Source: Capnocytophaga gingivalis ATCC 33624 (GTDB lineage: Bacteria; Bacteroidota; Bacteroidia; Flavobacteriales; Flavobacteriaceae). Taken from it: a stretch of DNA of 64,000 nt. A program made the position numbers and the translations under genes. Of this stretch, positions 27,901 to 36,449 are shown piece after piece. The notes under the pieces were generated by a model, which saw nothing but the letters and a program-made list of their open reading frames with translations, did no database searches and was not told the DNA's origin. The DNA is taken from assembly GCF_000174755.1 (NCBI RefSeq), contig NZ_ACLQ01000021.1:21153-85152 (forward strand), read 5' to 3'. Every line of letters starts with the position of its first letter. Position 1 is the first letter of the stretch.

Positions 27901-28363
27901 CATTACTATGCAAGCGGGCAACAAGATTCGCAAGGCACCCCTCTACAAAGGAGCTGGCTATGATGACTTAAGTGTCTTCCCAAGAGAGTTCAAAAATCGC
28001 TGGGTAGCCCCAGGAGATGAGGCCTTAACTCAAATACCTGGCATTGTCTCTCAGCGAACACTCAATGAGGAAAACAAGGCCTATATCTCAAGAGCTTATA
28101 GCGCTTATAACCACTCTACCGCTCGTGTAGTCGATGGCTCTTTTGTACGTATGAAGAGCATCTCCCTATCCTATACTTTTGATAAGGAAGTTTTGGAAAA
28201 CCTAAACTTAGGCAACCTAACCCTACGCTTACAAGCTTCCAACCCCTTCCTAATCTATGCTCATAAGGACTTGAACGGACAGGATCCAGAATTCTTCCGC
28301 TCTGGAGGAGTAGCCTACCCGATCACACCCCAATATACCTTTACCATTAATCTTGGAATCTAA
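24995..28363 (+). CDS. SusC/RagA-type TonB-dependent outer-membrane transporter
   Basis: About 1122 residues from the ATG at 24995; an in-frame TTG 18 bases earlier is less likely. Signal peptide ending SGLYAQ, carboxypeptidase-regulatory-like domain (about 25-105; VTGVVKDQDGRPLLGVSVVEKG), plug with GGSSIFGDTKPLWVVDG and SLYGARALNGAVIITTKSG, then a 22-strand barrel ending in TFTINLGI. Forms the barrel of a SusCD pair with the next gene and is driven by TonB. The substrate is not deducible from the sequence; the absence of glycoside hydrolases and the presence of a metallohydrolase lipoprotein argue for a protein, peptide or metal-containing ligand. Confidence 0.92.
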   Translation: MKRKWLYVLLGFLWLTFSGLYAQEQTVTGVVKDQDGRPLLGVSVVEKGTTHGVDTDLDGNFTIKVSNEKAVLVFSMVGSTPVERVVGNNKVLNIVLKEEVTELTGLVFTGYQEIDKKLFTGNSQTLKIDNIKQDGVVDVGRMLEGRSAGVNVQNLSGTFGTSPKITIRGGSSIFGDTKPLWVVDGAVQEEVVNLSFEQLASGDASTLISSAISGLNANDIESIEILKDASALSLYGARALNGAVIITTKSGKRNVKTQLSYQLEESVRMIPNYAQFDLMNSQETMSVYRELEQKGYLDRATYMAAQQGGAYQIMYRNTDTYDPATGRFLLQNSPEARNAFLRKYEYANTDWFKTLFRPSLTQNHTLSLSGGGENTTIYSSLGFFVDPGWTIADRVHRITGNIKTTYDLSSKVKIGILAQGAIRNQKAPGTFSRSSNQVTGEYERDFDINPFSYALNTTRALRPYDDEGNYDYYRMNYAPMNILKELKNNYIDLKMMEYKLQSDLEIKFTPALKYKFLGSVRYAQSTQEHTISEGSNVVGAYRANDNMIIGERNPFLYRNPDDPSALPQVVLPNGGIYKLEQNNLQSYYLRNALEYNKAFKDQDEQDKHTLKLFLGQEFRYTDRDNQSFDGYGYQFNRGGVVFTDPRIIEKVIADNAQYFDRSTGRERGVAFFSQASYGFRNRYILSGTLNYEGSNQLGRSRKARWLPTWNISGRWNVTNEHFLPATHALSNLSFRLSYGLIAGLNNIGNALPIMISTITPRFRNQDNERLIRILSLQNSDLTWEKVYETNFGTDIGFLSNAISLSVDLYQKNSKDLLDIVRTSGMGGELNKYANDASMTTRGVELVLDTRNFKTEDFTWSTSVNFAYFKQEITSLANASNSVFNLVRETGGNVLGNPRNTLYSYDFAGLNNQGMPLLNLKGGSRDYKDIDFQDRDNILSYLKKEGAVDPNITGGLSNTFRYKNWELNFLITMQAGNKIRKAPLYKGAGYDDLSVFPREFKNRWVAPGDEALTQIPGIVSQRTLNEENKAYISRAYSAYNHSTARVVDGSFVRMKSISLSYTFDKEVLENLNLGNLTLRLQASNPFLIYAHKDLNGQDPEFFRSGGVAYPITPQYTFTINLGI

Positions 28364-28377
28364 CAAAACAGCAACTC

Positions 28378-29919
28378 ATGAAAAGAAACAAATACTTGTC
28401 CCTCTTAGCCTTAGCCCTTACCTTGGTGCTAAGCGCTTGTAACAAAATATTAGACGACCTACCTGATAGCCGTACAGAAATAGATAGTCCTGAAAAAATA
28501 GAGGAACTCTTGGTCGGCGCCTATCCTAATCGCTTTCCTACTTACATCGCAGAGATGATGAGTGATAATGTAAGCGAGAAGACCTCTTTCTTAGGAATCT
28601 CAACCCTTAATACAGATATGTATTTCTGGAGAGATAACAACGAGATAGATGGGGAGGATAATACCCCAACCGACTATTGGATAGCCTGCTATGCGGCCAT
28701 TGGGGCAGCCAATCAGGCTTTGGAATCCTATGCTGAATTAGGCGAGACAGCCCGATATAACTATATCAAAGGAGAAGCCTTGGTAGCACGAGCCTATGCC
28801 CATTTTATGTTGGCTTACCTTTGGTGTAAGCCTTATAATGAGGCTACCGCTGCCACTGATTTGGGATTGGCCTATATTACTGAGCCAGAAAAGCATGTCT
28901 TTGGGCACTACACCCGTATCTCCCTCAAGGACTACTACAATGCAATAGAGCGCGACCTCACCCAAGGGCTTCCCTTGCTCGATGATAGCAAATATAAGCA
29001 ACCTCGTTTCCACTTCACTACAGCGGCAGCTCATGCCTTTGCTACGCGCTTCTACCTAATGAAAGCCCAGTGGAATAAGGTAATTGAACATGCCGATGCC
29101 GTTTTGGGAGCCAATGCAGAAACCAAGCTTAGGAACATAAAAACCCTCAATGCAGTAGCCCTCGAGTCCAGAAGTGCTTACTATACAGAATCCACTAACC
29201 CATCCAATATACTTGTGGGTACGGCTCGCTCTGCCTTGGCCTATCGTTTCCAGACTCATAAGTATAGCCTAACTTTGCAAAAGATGGCGGAGATCTGCTC
29301 TCCTCGTAATACCCATCCTTTGAACTTCTCCAATATCAGTTGGGAAGCAGTCAATTCGGCTTTGGGAGATGGTGCAGGTAATATCGTCTTTCCTAAGTCT
29401 AACTACTACTATAAGTATGTGAATCGTTCGGCAGGTACTAGGGTTTATTATAGTGCAGCGGTTTTGTTCTCTTATGACGAGGTCTACCTCAACCGCTTGG
29501 AGGCCTATCTAATGTCTGGCAACTTAGATCAGTTCCGTCGTGACCTCTTTACCTATCTGATTCCTAAGACCCATAATAGCTCCCGACCCAATGAGGCCTA
29601 TCCTTTCCCTCGCTTGACCTTCGAGCGCTATATGACTCAGGAGGCGCTTGATAGGCGTTATCAGGGTAGAGGAGTTGATTTCGATCCTTCCTATCCCCTC
29701 ACAACCCGACAGAGAGAATGGCTCCAAGCTGTGGTGGATATCCGACGAGTGGAGTTTGTACAAGAGGGCTTGCGCTGGTTTGATAACAAGCGCTTAGGGA
29801 TGAAGGTCGTGCATAAGGTGGGCGATGGCCAAATAGAACTCACCAAGGGTGACCCTCGTCGAGAGCTTCAAATTCCTAATAGCGCCCTTGAATTTGGTAT
29901 GGCACCCAATCCTCGTTAA
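28378..29919 (+). CDS. SusD/RagB-type nutrient-binding lipoprotein
   Basis: 513 residues. Lipoprotein signal with cysteine in LVLSACNK. The SusD fold is shown by the helical TPR-like body (YIKGEALVARAYAHFMLAYLW) and the C-terminal RRVEFVQEGLRWFDNKRLGMKV, typical of SusD C-termini. Acts as the lid and ligand binder of the SusC transporter encoded 14 bases upstream. Acidic residues shortly after the cysteine (KILDDL) are compatible with surface export as known for Capnocytophaga lipoproteins. Confidence 0.92.
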   Translation: MKRNKYLSLLALALTLVLSACNKILDDLPDSRTEIDSPEKIEELLVGAYPNRFPTYIAEMMSDNVSEKTSFLGISTLNTDMYFWRDNNEIDGEDNTPTDYWIACYAAIGAANQALESYAELGETARYNYIKGEALVARAYAHFMLAYLWCKPYNEATAATDLGLAYITEPEKHVFGHYTRISLKDYYNAIERDLTQGLPLLDDSKYKQPRFHFTTAAAHAFATRFYLMKAQWNKVIEHADAVLGANAETKLRNIKTLNAVALESRSAYYTESTNPSNILVGTARSALAYRFQTHKYSLTLQKMAEICSPRNTHPLNFSNISWEAVNSALGDGAGNIVFPKSNYYYKYVNRSAGTRVYYSAAVLFSYDEVYLNRLEAYLMSGNLDQFRRDLFTYLIPKTHNSSRPNEAYPFPRLTFERYMTQEALDRRYQGRGVDFDPSYPLTTRQREWLQAVVDIRRVEFVQEGLRWFDNKRLGMKVVHKVGDGQIELTKGDPRRELQIPNSALEFGMAPNPR

Positions 29920-29938
29920 TCTTTTAATTCTTTGAAGT

Positions 29939-30805
29939 ATGAAAAAAATAACCTATATATGTATTGCTCTTTCTGTTGCCTTTTCCAGCTGCAATAAGAA
30001 AGAGACACTCGATCCCCAAAGTGTGATCCATGACGATACGGATACCCCCACTACCCTGGATACTTATATCCGAAACGAATATATCAATCCCTATAATATA
30101 GAGGTCAATTACAAATATGTGGACATCAACTACGAGATGGGACGCTACCTATATCCACCGACTGAAAGCAAGGTACAGCCTTTCTTGGAGATGATCAAGT
30201 ATGTTTGGTTAGGAGCCTATCAACAAGTAGCTGGTACGACCTTTGTTAGCCAAGTAGCTCCTCGACAGATAAGCCTTATCGGAGGGCGTAACTTGGATCC
30301 TCAGCGCAATCCCGAGACCTACCTCTTCGAGGAAACTCTCGGTCAGGCTGACAATGGGGCTAAGATCACCATCGCTCGCGTTGACTATTACGATCCAGCC
30401 CATCCAAATGAGGAGAATATCAGGCACATTATTCATACCATTCAGCATGAGTACTGCCATATCATCAATCAGCATAAGCCCTTTGCGCCTGAATTTGGGA
30501 AAATAACCCCCGATGATTACAGTTCTTCTTGGCATGGTAAGACAACGGCTCAGGCCAATGCCTTAGGCTTTATTACCAACTATGCAGCGGCAAACCCCTT
30601 TGAGGACTTTGCTGAAATGACCTCTCATATGCTCATGAAGTCCAAGGCGCAATGGGATGCCGCCCTCAATGCCATGCCTGAGAAAGGGAAGGTAGCTCTT
30701 AAGAAGAAAGAAGCCTTTATCGTGGAGTACTTCAGAGCCGAATGGGGTATTGACTTCTATCAGCTCCAAGGGGTCGCTTACCAAAGAATGCAGAACTATT
30801 TGTAA
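29939..30805 (+). CDS. substrate import-associated zinc metallohydrolase lipoprotein
   Basis: 288 residues with lipobox AFSSC. The zinc motif HEYCH (HExxH) in IQHEYCHIINQ, with a downstream FEDFAEMTSHML segment likely providing the third ligand glutamate, matches the family encoded inside SusCD operons (TIGR04549). Predicted to sit on the surface and cleave or process the ligand before uptake. Its position third in the operon, 19 bases after susD, supports this. Substrate unknown. Confidence 0.85.
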   Translation: MKKITYICIALSVAFSSCNKKETLDPQSVIHDDTDTPTTLDTYIRNEYINPYNIEVNYKYVDINYEMGRYLYPPTESKVQPFLEMIKYVWLGAYQQVAGTTFVSQVAPRQISLIGGRNLDPQRNPETYLFEETLGQADNGAKITIARVDYYDPAHPNEENIRHIIHTIQHEYCHIINQHKPFAPEFGKITPDDYSSSWHGKTTAQANALGFITNYAAANPFEDFAEMTSHMLMKSKAQWDAALNAMPEKGKVALKKKEAFIVEYFRAEWGIDFYQLQGVAYQRMQNYL

Positions 30806-30823
30806 ACCAAAACAGATACTAAA

Positions 30824-32170
30824 ATGAGAAAAATATTATACCTACTCGCTATCATAGCTGTAGCCGGATGTCAGAAGAACGAACCTGACTTGCTCATGGG
30901 TAAGAATGCTTCCGAACGTATACAGCAGAACAAGGAAAATCTCAAAAAAACGCTCTCGGAGGCGCCTTATGGTTGGAAATTGAGCTATTTTCCTAAAAAG
31001 AATACCTTCGGAGGCTATACCTTTCTAATGAAGTTCACCCTCGGAGGACGCGTAACGATGGTGGCTGATTTTGGTAGTGGAACAACCCCTCAGGAGAGTG
31101 GCTACCAAATTCAGGAAGGACAAGGTCCCCTTTTGGTCTTTACCACCCGAAACTACATTCATACCCTGCTCGAACCTCTTACCTATAGCTCAGACCCTCG
31201 TGAGCATATCGGTAAAGGTCTCGAAGGTGAATTTCAGTTTGTCTATATAGGGCAGGAAGGTGATAAACTTAAGTTCAAAACCCAACGAAAGTCAACCGAA
31301 CAATTCCTTTATTTTGAAAAGGCCACTGCCGAGGATTGGACAACTATAGGTACTCAAGGAGAACAGCTCGATGGTATTGATCATACCTATTACCTAAAAG
31401 TGACTTCTGCTCAAGGGGTGGAGAATTACTTTGTAAGAAGTGCCTTCCGCATGTTCCTCTTTACCTCCATGCAGGATAGCCACAAAGCAAGCCGAGCAGG
31501 TATTGCGGTGAATTCTAATGGACTGACCTTCACACCTTCGTTGGAGATAGCAGGAGAAAAATTCACTCATATGACAGCAGTGCCAGGAACTCCTCCGCTG
31601 AACTATAGAGCACAAAGCAATGGAGTGACTATTGAGCTAAGACACTTCAACAATCCTATGGATGAGTTCGAATCCCAAGGGGATGTTGTCACTGACTTTA
31701 TAGTACTCTTAGGCGATCAAGCACATCTTAACTTGCCTTATATGAGTGCGGACTTCAAAAGAGACTTCTATACAGAGGTAGGCGAAGGGAAATTCTTCTC
31801 CTATGAGCTACTCTTCCAATCCGATGCGGACACCCCTCTCTTGCGGGTAGGCTATACCCCTACAGGAAACCAAAATGATAGAGTGTATTACGCATACAAA
31901 TGCAACTATGAAATCCGTGATAAGAAGATATACATCACCTTCATAGGCGAGCATGAGGATATGGATGAGTTCTGGATAGATCCTAATAATGAAGAAATTC
32001 TACAGATGGCACAGGAGCGATTGACTCATTTTATTCAAATGAGCTCGCAAGGTATCTATCTTTGGAAGTCCAGCTTATCGGCTACCTTGGGACCAGTATA
32101 CTATATGAGAAGTATCTCAGAACCTAAATATTACTTCCCTGGCACAGTAAACCAAGCCGTGGAAGAATAA
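30824..32170 (+). CDS. DUF4302 lipoprotein of the SusCD operon
   Basis: 448 residues. Lipobox AVAGC followed by QKNEPD, close to the K-(D/E)-(D/E) surface-export signal described in Capnocytophaga. The domain start APYGWKLSYFPK and GGYTFLMKF are hallmarks of DUF4302, a family seen with SusCD and zinc metallohydrolase lipoproteins. Probably an additional surface ligand-binding component. Ends the operon before a large hairpin. Confidence 0.85.
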   Translation: MRKILYLLAIIAVAGCQKNEPDLLMGKNASERIQQNKENLKKTLSEAPYGWKLSYFPKKNTFGGYTFLMKFTLGGRVTMVADFGSGTTPQESGYQIQEGQGPLLVFTTRNYIHTLLEPLTYSSDPREHIGKGLEGEFQFVYIGQEGDKLKFKTQRKSTEQFLYFEKATAEDWTTIGTQGEQLDGIDHTYYLKVTSAQGVENYFVRSAFRMFLFTSMQDSHKASRAGIAVNSNGLTFTPSLEIAGEKFTHMTAVPGTPPLNYRAQSNGVTIELRHFNNPMDEFESQGDVVTDFIVLLGDQAHLNLPYMSADFKRDFYTEVGEGKFFSYELLFQSDADTPLLRVGYTPTGNQNDRVYYAYKCNYEIRDKKIYITFIGEHEDMDEFWIDPNNEEILQMAQERLTHFIQMSSQGIYLWKSSLSATLGPVYYMRSISEPKYYFPGTVNQAVEE

Positions 32171-32183
32171 GAGATATATTGTT

Positions 32184-32234
32184 AATAATGGTTAATGATT
32201 CATCCCATGCGAGGATGAATCATTAACCATTATT
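32184..32234. terminator. 22-bp perfect inverted repeat after the SusCD operon
   Basis: Two exact 22-base arms (left arm begins AATAATGGTTAATGATTC) around a 7-base loop CATGCGA. A very stable RNA hairpin, 13 bases past the operon stop. Built from the TTAATGATT and GAGGATGAATCATTAA words seen elsewhere. No long T run. Confidence 0.6.
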
Positions 32235-32254
32235 GAATTATTATATATTTCTCA

Positions 32255-32285
32255 TTGGTCATTTCTTATTTAATTCGTATCTTTG
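32255..32285 (+). promoter_or_regulatory. -33/-7 promoter of the MotA/TolQ-DUF2149 pair
   Basis: TTG at 32255-32257, 20-base spacer, TATCTTTG at 32278-32285, 24 bases upstream of the start. Shows this pair can be transcribed apart from the SusCD operon. Confidence 0.65.
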
Positions 32286-32309
32286 CACTTAGAAATAATC
32301 TAAATCAAA

Positions 32310-32912
32310 ATGGATCAAATCTCACAAATTCTTTTCTTAGTATCGGACAGCTTGCTCATTCCAGACATCATAGTGCTGTTGATACTCTTTGTACGCGCGC
32401 TACTGCTCTCTGGTAGCTTTTATAACCAATTCATTACCAAATACAAAAACCAGCGACAACTCTCCCCCATCTTGGAGACGCTCAGCCCAGAGTCACTACC
32501 TCGCTTACAGGAAGCGCTTCCCGAGAAGGACAATTCTCTCTTTGTAAAATACCTGCGTAAGATCCTACTTCGTCCTACCGATGGGGCTTATGCCGATTAT
32601 ATGATTTCCAATTTTGAGAATGAGGCTGAGAAGGATATCGTCACCTCCAAACTACTTTCCAAGGTAGGCCCTGTATTGGGACTTATCGGAACACTTATCG
32701 CCATGAGCCCTGCTCTTACAGGTCTCTCTCAGGGGGACATCTCCAAGATGGCTTCCAATATGCAGGTGGTCTTCGCCACTACGGTTGTGGGATTAGTAGT
32801 AAGCCTTGTAGGGCTTATCACTCTACAGTTCAAACAACGCTGGTATGCCAAAGAGGTAAACCAGTTAGATTATATTTCCCGTATTGCTACCCAACAAACT
32901 CCTGAGAAATGA
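32310..32912 (+). CDS. MotA/TolQ/ExbB-family proton channel protein (HmuU-like)
   Basis: 200 residues with three membrane helices (about 17-36, 115-135, 150-175). The second and third helices carry VGPVLGLIGTLIAMSPAL and MQVVFATTVVGLVVSLVGL, the ExbB/TolQ core. Paired with a DUF2149 protein whose start overlaps by four bases, exactly as HmuU-HmuV in the Bacteroidota haem operon hmuYRSTUV. Likely harvests proton motive force for an outer-membrane or chelatase partner. No CobN/HmuS gene is present here. Confidence 0.82.
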   Translation: MDQISQILFLVSDSLLIPDIIVLLILFVRALLLSGSFYNQFITKYKNQRQLSPILETLSPESLPRLQEALPEKDNSLFVKYLRKILLRPTDGAYADYMISNFENEAEKDIVTSKLLSKVGPVLGLIGTLIAMSPALTGLSQGDISKMASNMQVVFATTVVGLVVSLVGLITLQFKQRWYAKEVNQLDYISRIATQQTPEK

Positions 32913-33247
32913 GAAATTCCCGAAGAACAAACCCATTCAAGGACGACGATGCTGATCCACTAAGTGTCGTGGTCAATCTCTTCGATGTCGCTATGGTTTT
33001 CTCCGTTGCTCTAATGGTATCCATGGTGATGAATCTGAACCTCTCTGCCTTTTTCACAGGAGGAGACTTCACTATTGTCAATAAAAATGGAGATGATATG
33101 GAGATTATCCAGAAAAAAGGAGAGAAAATTACCAAATACAAAACTGCTAAAGGGGCTTCCTCTTCGAGTTCCTCCAAGGACAAAGGTAAGCGATTGGGAA
33201 CCCTCTATGAGAATGAGGACGGAGAGAATATTTTTGTCCCAGACTAA
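32909..33247 (+). CDS. DUF2149 protein (HmuV-like, ExbD-analogous partner)
   Basis: 112 residues: short basic N-terminus, NPFKDDDADPLSVVVNLFDVAMVFSVALM at the membrane (single helix, about 20-45), then a hydrophilic domain. The conserved DPL...NLFDVAM element is the DUF2149 signature. The aspartate before or in the helix is positioned like the essential aspartate of ExbD. Translationally coupled to the MotA/TolQ-like gene. The C-terminal part is rich in Ser and Lys. Confidence 0.82.
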   Translation: MRNSRRTNPFKDDDADPLSVVVNLFDVAMVFSVALMVSMVMNLNLSAFFTGGDFTIVNKNGDDMEIIQKKGEKITKYKTAKGASSSSSSKDKGKRLGTLYENEDGENIFVPD

Positions 33248-33261
33248 TCTTTCGAAAGCTT

Positions 33262-33861
33262 ATGTTATCACAATCACTCAGGGGATATTCCCTTATCTTA
33301 GCCTCTGCTTCTCCACGCAGAGCCCAATTCCTCAAGGACCTAGGTCTCCCCTTTGAAGTTCGTATCAAGCAAACAGATGAGCACTACCCCAAAGACTTAA
33401 AAGGAGCTGAAATTCCCTTATATATTGCTCAAGAAAAAGCGCATGCTTTCTCAGGAGAGATTGCTGAAAAAGAAATTCTTATTACGGCTGATACGCTTAT
33501 ATGGTTTGAAGGAAAAGCTATCGGCAAGCCCAAGGACTATGCCGATGCAAGAGCTACACTTAGTGATTTCTCAGGGAAAACACATGAGGTGATTACAGCA
33601 GTATGCCTGAAAGGAAAGGAGCAACAAAGGGCTTTTTATGAGAGTACTCAGGTGACTTTCTCCACCCTTACCCCTGAAATGATTGATTACTATCTTACCC
33701 ACTACCAACCTTTTGACAAGGCTGGTAGCTATGGGATACAGGAATGGATAGGTGCTGTAGGAATTACCCAAATCAAGGGGTCTTATAACAATGTTGTAGG
33801 CTTCCCTACACAATTATTTTGGGAAGAACTTACAGAGATGATAGCCTCCCAAACTATATAG
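33262..33861 (+). CDS. maf: Maf-type nucleoside triphosphate pyrophosphatase
   Basis: 199 residues. Maf motif LILASASPRRAQFLKDLG at the N-terminus and ADTLIWFEGKAIGKP in the middle. Hydrolyses non-canonical or m7G/UTP-type nucleotides (the substrate depends on the subgroup). Follows DUF2149 by 14 bases and may be read from the same promoter. Its end overlaps the convergent polyprenyl synthase gene by eight bases. Confidence 0.92.
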   Translation: MLSQSLRGYSLILASASPRRAQFLKDLGLPFEVRIKQTDEHYPKDLKGAEIPLYIAQEKAHAFSGEIAEKEILITADTLIWFEGKAIGKPKDYADARATLSDFSGKTHEVITAVCLKGKEQQRAFYESTQVTFSTLTPEMIDYYLTHYQPFDKAGSYGIQEWIGAVGITQIKGSYNNVVGFPTQLFWEELTEMIASQTI

Positions 33862-34837
33862 TTCGCTCTATGACGTAAGTGACTATCTGTAGCAGTGCTT
33901 TTTTATAAGGAGAATCTGGAAAGCGATCCAATATAGCCAACGCTTTTGCTTGGTATTCTTTCATTTTCTCCTGGGTATAGTCGATTCCTCCATGTGCTTT
34001 GACAAAGGCTATCACTTCTTTCACCCGTTTTTTGTCTGTATTGTGGTTTTTGATACTATTGATCAGCCAATGGCGGTCTTTTTCGGTAACCATATTGAGG
34101 GTATAGATCAGTGGAAGGGTCATTTTTTGTTCCTTAATATCGATTCCTGTAGGCTTTCCAATAGCTTCTTCTGTATAGTCAAAGAGGTCATCCTTTATCT
34201 GGAAGGCCATACCGACATATTCTCCAAAAAGGCGCATTTGCTCTATCACTTGGCTATTTTCAGGAGCTACCGAGCAAGCTCCCATAGCACAACAAGCGGC
34301 AATGAGGGTAGCCGTTTTCTGTCGGATAATCTCATAATATACTTCCTCGGTGATATCCAATCTGCGCGCTTTTTCCATTTGTAAGAGCTCTCCCTCACTC
34401 ATCTCTCGTACTGCTACGGAAATGATTCTCAATAGGTCAAAATCCCCATTGTCTATAGAAAGAAGTAGTCCCTTGGAGAGGAGATAATCCCCTACCAGAA
34501 CTGCTATCTTATTCTTCCACAAGGCATTGATAGAAAAGAAACCTCGCCTTTTGTTACTATCATCTACGACATCGTCATGAACCAAAGTAGCCGTATGGAT
34601 CAACTCAATGACCGCCGCTCCTCGGTAGGTACGCTCCTGTACGAGTCCTTCAGAGACAAGCTTTGCCACCAAGAATACGAACATGGGGCGCATCTGTTTC
34701 CCCTTGCGGTTTACTATATAGTGGGTGATACGATTGAGCAAGGCCACCCTTGAGGACATAGAGTCTCTGAACTTGTCCTCAAAGGCGGCCATCTCCTGAG
34801 CGATAGGCTCTTTTATTTGTTCTATGATTTTCGCCAA
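33854..34837 (-). CDS. trans-polyprenyl diphosphate synthase
   Basis: 327 residues. First aspartate-rich motif HDDVVDDSNKRRG and second QIKDDLFDYT are clear. Makes the isoprenoid side chain of menaquinone (octa- or hexaprenyl); chain length cannot be read from the sequence. Consistent with UbiE elsewhere in the window. Starts 20 bases after the hemerythrin/PAS gene, so the two are probably cotranscribed. Confidence 0.92.
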   Translation of the reverse strand: MAKIIEQIKEPIAQEMAAFEDKFRDSMSSRVALLNRITHYIVNRKGKQMRPMFVFLVAKLVSEGLVQERTYRGAAVIELIHTATLVHDDVVDDSNKRRGFFSINALWKNKIAVLVGDYLLSKGLLLSIDNGDFDLLRIISVAVREMSEGELLQMEKARRLDITEEVYYEIIRQKTATLIAACCAMGACSVAPENSQVIEQMRLFGEYVGMAFQIKDDLFDYTEEAIGKPTGIDIKEQKMTLPLIYTLNMVTEKDRHWLINSIKNHNTDKKRVKEVIAFVKAHGGIDYTQEKMKEYQAKALAILDRFPDSPYKKALLQIVTYVIERTI

Positions 34838-34857
34838 AGCAAAAAGTTATTTATATC

Positions 34858-35811
34858 TTACTCCCATTCCAGAAGGCGTCTTTCCCCTTCTATAGTTTTT
34901 ATATCGGTAATATCCTGAGACATTTCTATCACTCCACGATAGTTCTTCTGAGCATCGCGTACAGCGAAGTAGCGTACATAGATGAGTCTACCACGATAGT
35001 TGAACCAGAAGTTGGCTTCATTTTGGGTACCATTGCGGAAGGCTTCTACGATCTTCAGTACTGTCCCTACACTCTTAGGAGGATGACAGAACTTCACCTC
35101 ACGCCCTATGATTCCAGCACTACGAGGGAATACACGTTCCTCTCCACGATTATAGAAAATAACCTTATCATTCTCATCGACAAAAGTAATATCAATAGGT
35201 AAGGTTTTGAGCAATAGATTTACTTGTTCTATAGTCAAATACCCTTCATCATAGTGTTGTGCATTTTCATCGAAAACTACATCCGTACGTAGGGTGGTAT
35301 CCTCCGAAGGGTGTATATATCCGGATTCATTAGGGTAAGTAGGTGGTGGAGTAGGAAGCATCCAACCAATCTCGTCCTCTCCTTGGCGCATCTTGATCCA
35401 ATCCTCTTCAGAGAGAATCTCCAATGAGCGGGCAAAAAGAATGTTGTACTCTACAGAGAGTAAGCGCTGGAGGTTGTCCTCCACATATACCATATTCTCT
35501 TTAGCTTTAGCTAAATCCTTTTCTTCTAAGTTCTTTCTGACTAAGCGGAACATATCGCGAATGGTATCGTGGAATGACCACATATTCTGCGAAGGGTTCG
35601 TCCACCCCTTTTGCTCCAAGAAAGGGAATAGCTGATTCTCTTTTCTTTGGAATCGCTTCTCCACGGTGGAAAGGTGATTGAAGAGATTATAGAACTTCTG
35701 ATAATCCTTCTCAGGATCCGTTTGCATGATTTCTTCTAAAAGGTTTTGAATAAGTTCTGTTTCATGCAAATAAGTGCGTATAGGGTGTCCTTCTGCTAAT
35801 TCTGAATACAT
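34858..35811 (-). CDS. hemerythrin-like (HHE) plus PAS domain protein, DUF438-related
   Basis: 317 residues. The N-terminal four-helix domain has candidate metal ligands H16, H46, E58 and H81 (LHETE, FNHLS, KENQLF, SFHDT). A linker rich in proline and serine precedes a PAS domain (about 195-310) with VDENDKVIFYNRG, FCHPPKSV and YFAVRDAQKNYRG, the PAS_10 pattern seen with DUF438 proteins. No output domain, so it may sense oxygen, nitric oxide or redox state through its partner interactions. A TACATTTG -7 box lies at 35836-35843 on the minus strand. Function inferred only. Confidence 0.78.
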   Translation of the reverse strand: MYSELAEGHPIRTYLHETELIQNLLEEIMQTDPEKDYQKFYNLFNHLSTVEKRFQRKENQLFPFLEQKGWTNPSQNMWSFHDTIRDMFRLVRKNLEEKDLAKAKENMVYVEDNLQRLLSVEYNILFARSLEILSEEDWIKMRQGEDEIGWMLPTPPPTYPNESGYIHPSEDTTLRTDVVFDENAQHYDEGYLTIEQVNLLLKTLPIDITFVDENDKVIFYNRGEERVFPRSAGIIGREVKFCHPPKSVGTVLKIVEAFRNGTQNEANFWFNYRGRLIYVRYFAVRDAQKNYRGVIEMSQDITDIKTIEGERRLLEWE

Positions 35812-35880
35812 AATAATAGGGTATTAAATAGGTGGCAAATGTACGAAATTTTTTTGAGGAAAGAAACATAATTATTTGCT

Positions 35881-35910
35881 TTGAGAATAAAAAAAAATAT
35901 GCTATCTTTG
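35881..35910 (+). promoter_or_regulatory. -33/-7 promoter of ppa
   Basis: TTG at 35881-35883, 19-base spacer, TATCTTTG at 35903-35910, 27 bases before the ppa start. Confidence 0.7.
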
Positions 35911-35936
35911 CTCTCTAATTTTTTGATATAAATACA

Positions 35937-36449
35937 ATGGCAAAAGAAACAACTTTTGATGTACTTATTGAGATTCCAAAGGGAAGTAGAAACAAGTACG
36001 AATATGATTTTGATTTAGGAAAAATGCGCTTCGATAGAATGCTCCATACCTCCATGGTGTACCCTACTGACTATGGTTTTATTCCAGAAACTTTGGCCGA
36101 TGATGGGGATCCTTTGGATGTATTGGTGATCTCCACCATTCCTTTTTTCCCTGGATGTGTAGTAGAGGTAAAACCTGTGGGTATCCTCTATATGTCCGAT
36201 GAAAAAGGAGGGGACGAAAAAGTACTTTGTGTGCCTAAAGCCGATCCTATGGTAAAATCACTCAATGAGCTTGACCAAGTAAACCCTCACCTTACTAAGG
36301 AAATAGAACACTTCTTCAAAGTATACAAAGACTTGGAAAACAAGAAGGTAGAAGTACGTGGCTGGGGAGATGCCCAGAAAGCGCTTGAGGTATACGAAGA
36401 GTGTATCGCTCGCTACAAAGGACAAAGTGCAAAGAAATTTGTTCTCTAA
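35937..36449 (+). CDS. ppa: inorganic pyrophosphatase (family I)
   Basis: 170 residues. Hydrolyses PPi to phosphate. Family I signature DDGDPLDVLV with the metal aspartates, plus YPTDYGFIPETL. Normal length, cytoplasmic. The stop codon TAA forms the first bases of the repeat word ATTAATGATTAATG, so the intergenic repeat abuts the stop directly. recA follows on the same strand 69 bases later. Confidence 0.95.
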   Translation: MAKETTFDVLIEIPKGSRNKYEYDFDLGKMRFDRMLHTSMVYPTDYGFIPETLADDGDPLDVLVISTIPFFPGCVVEVKPVGILYMSDEKGGDEKVLCVPKADPMVKSLNELDQVNPHLTKEIEHFFKVYKDLENKKVEVRGWGDAQKALEVYEECIARYKGQSAKKFVL

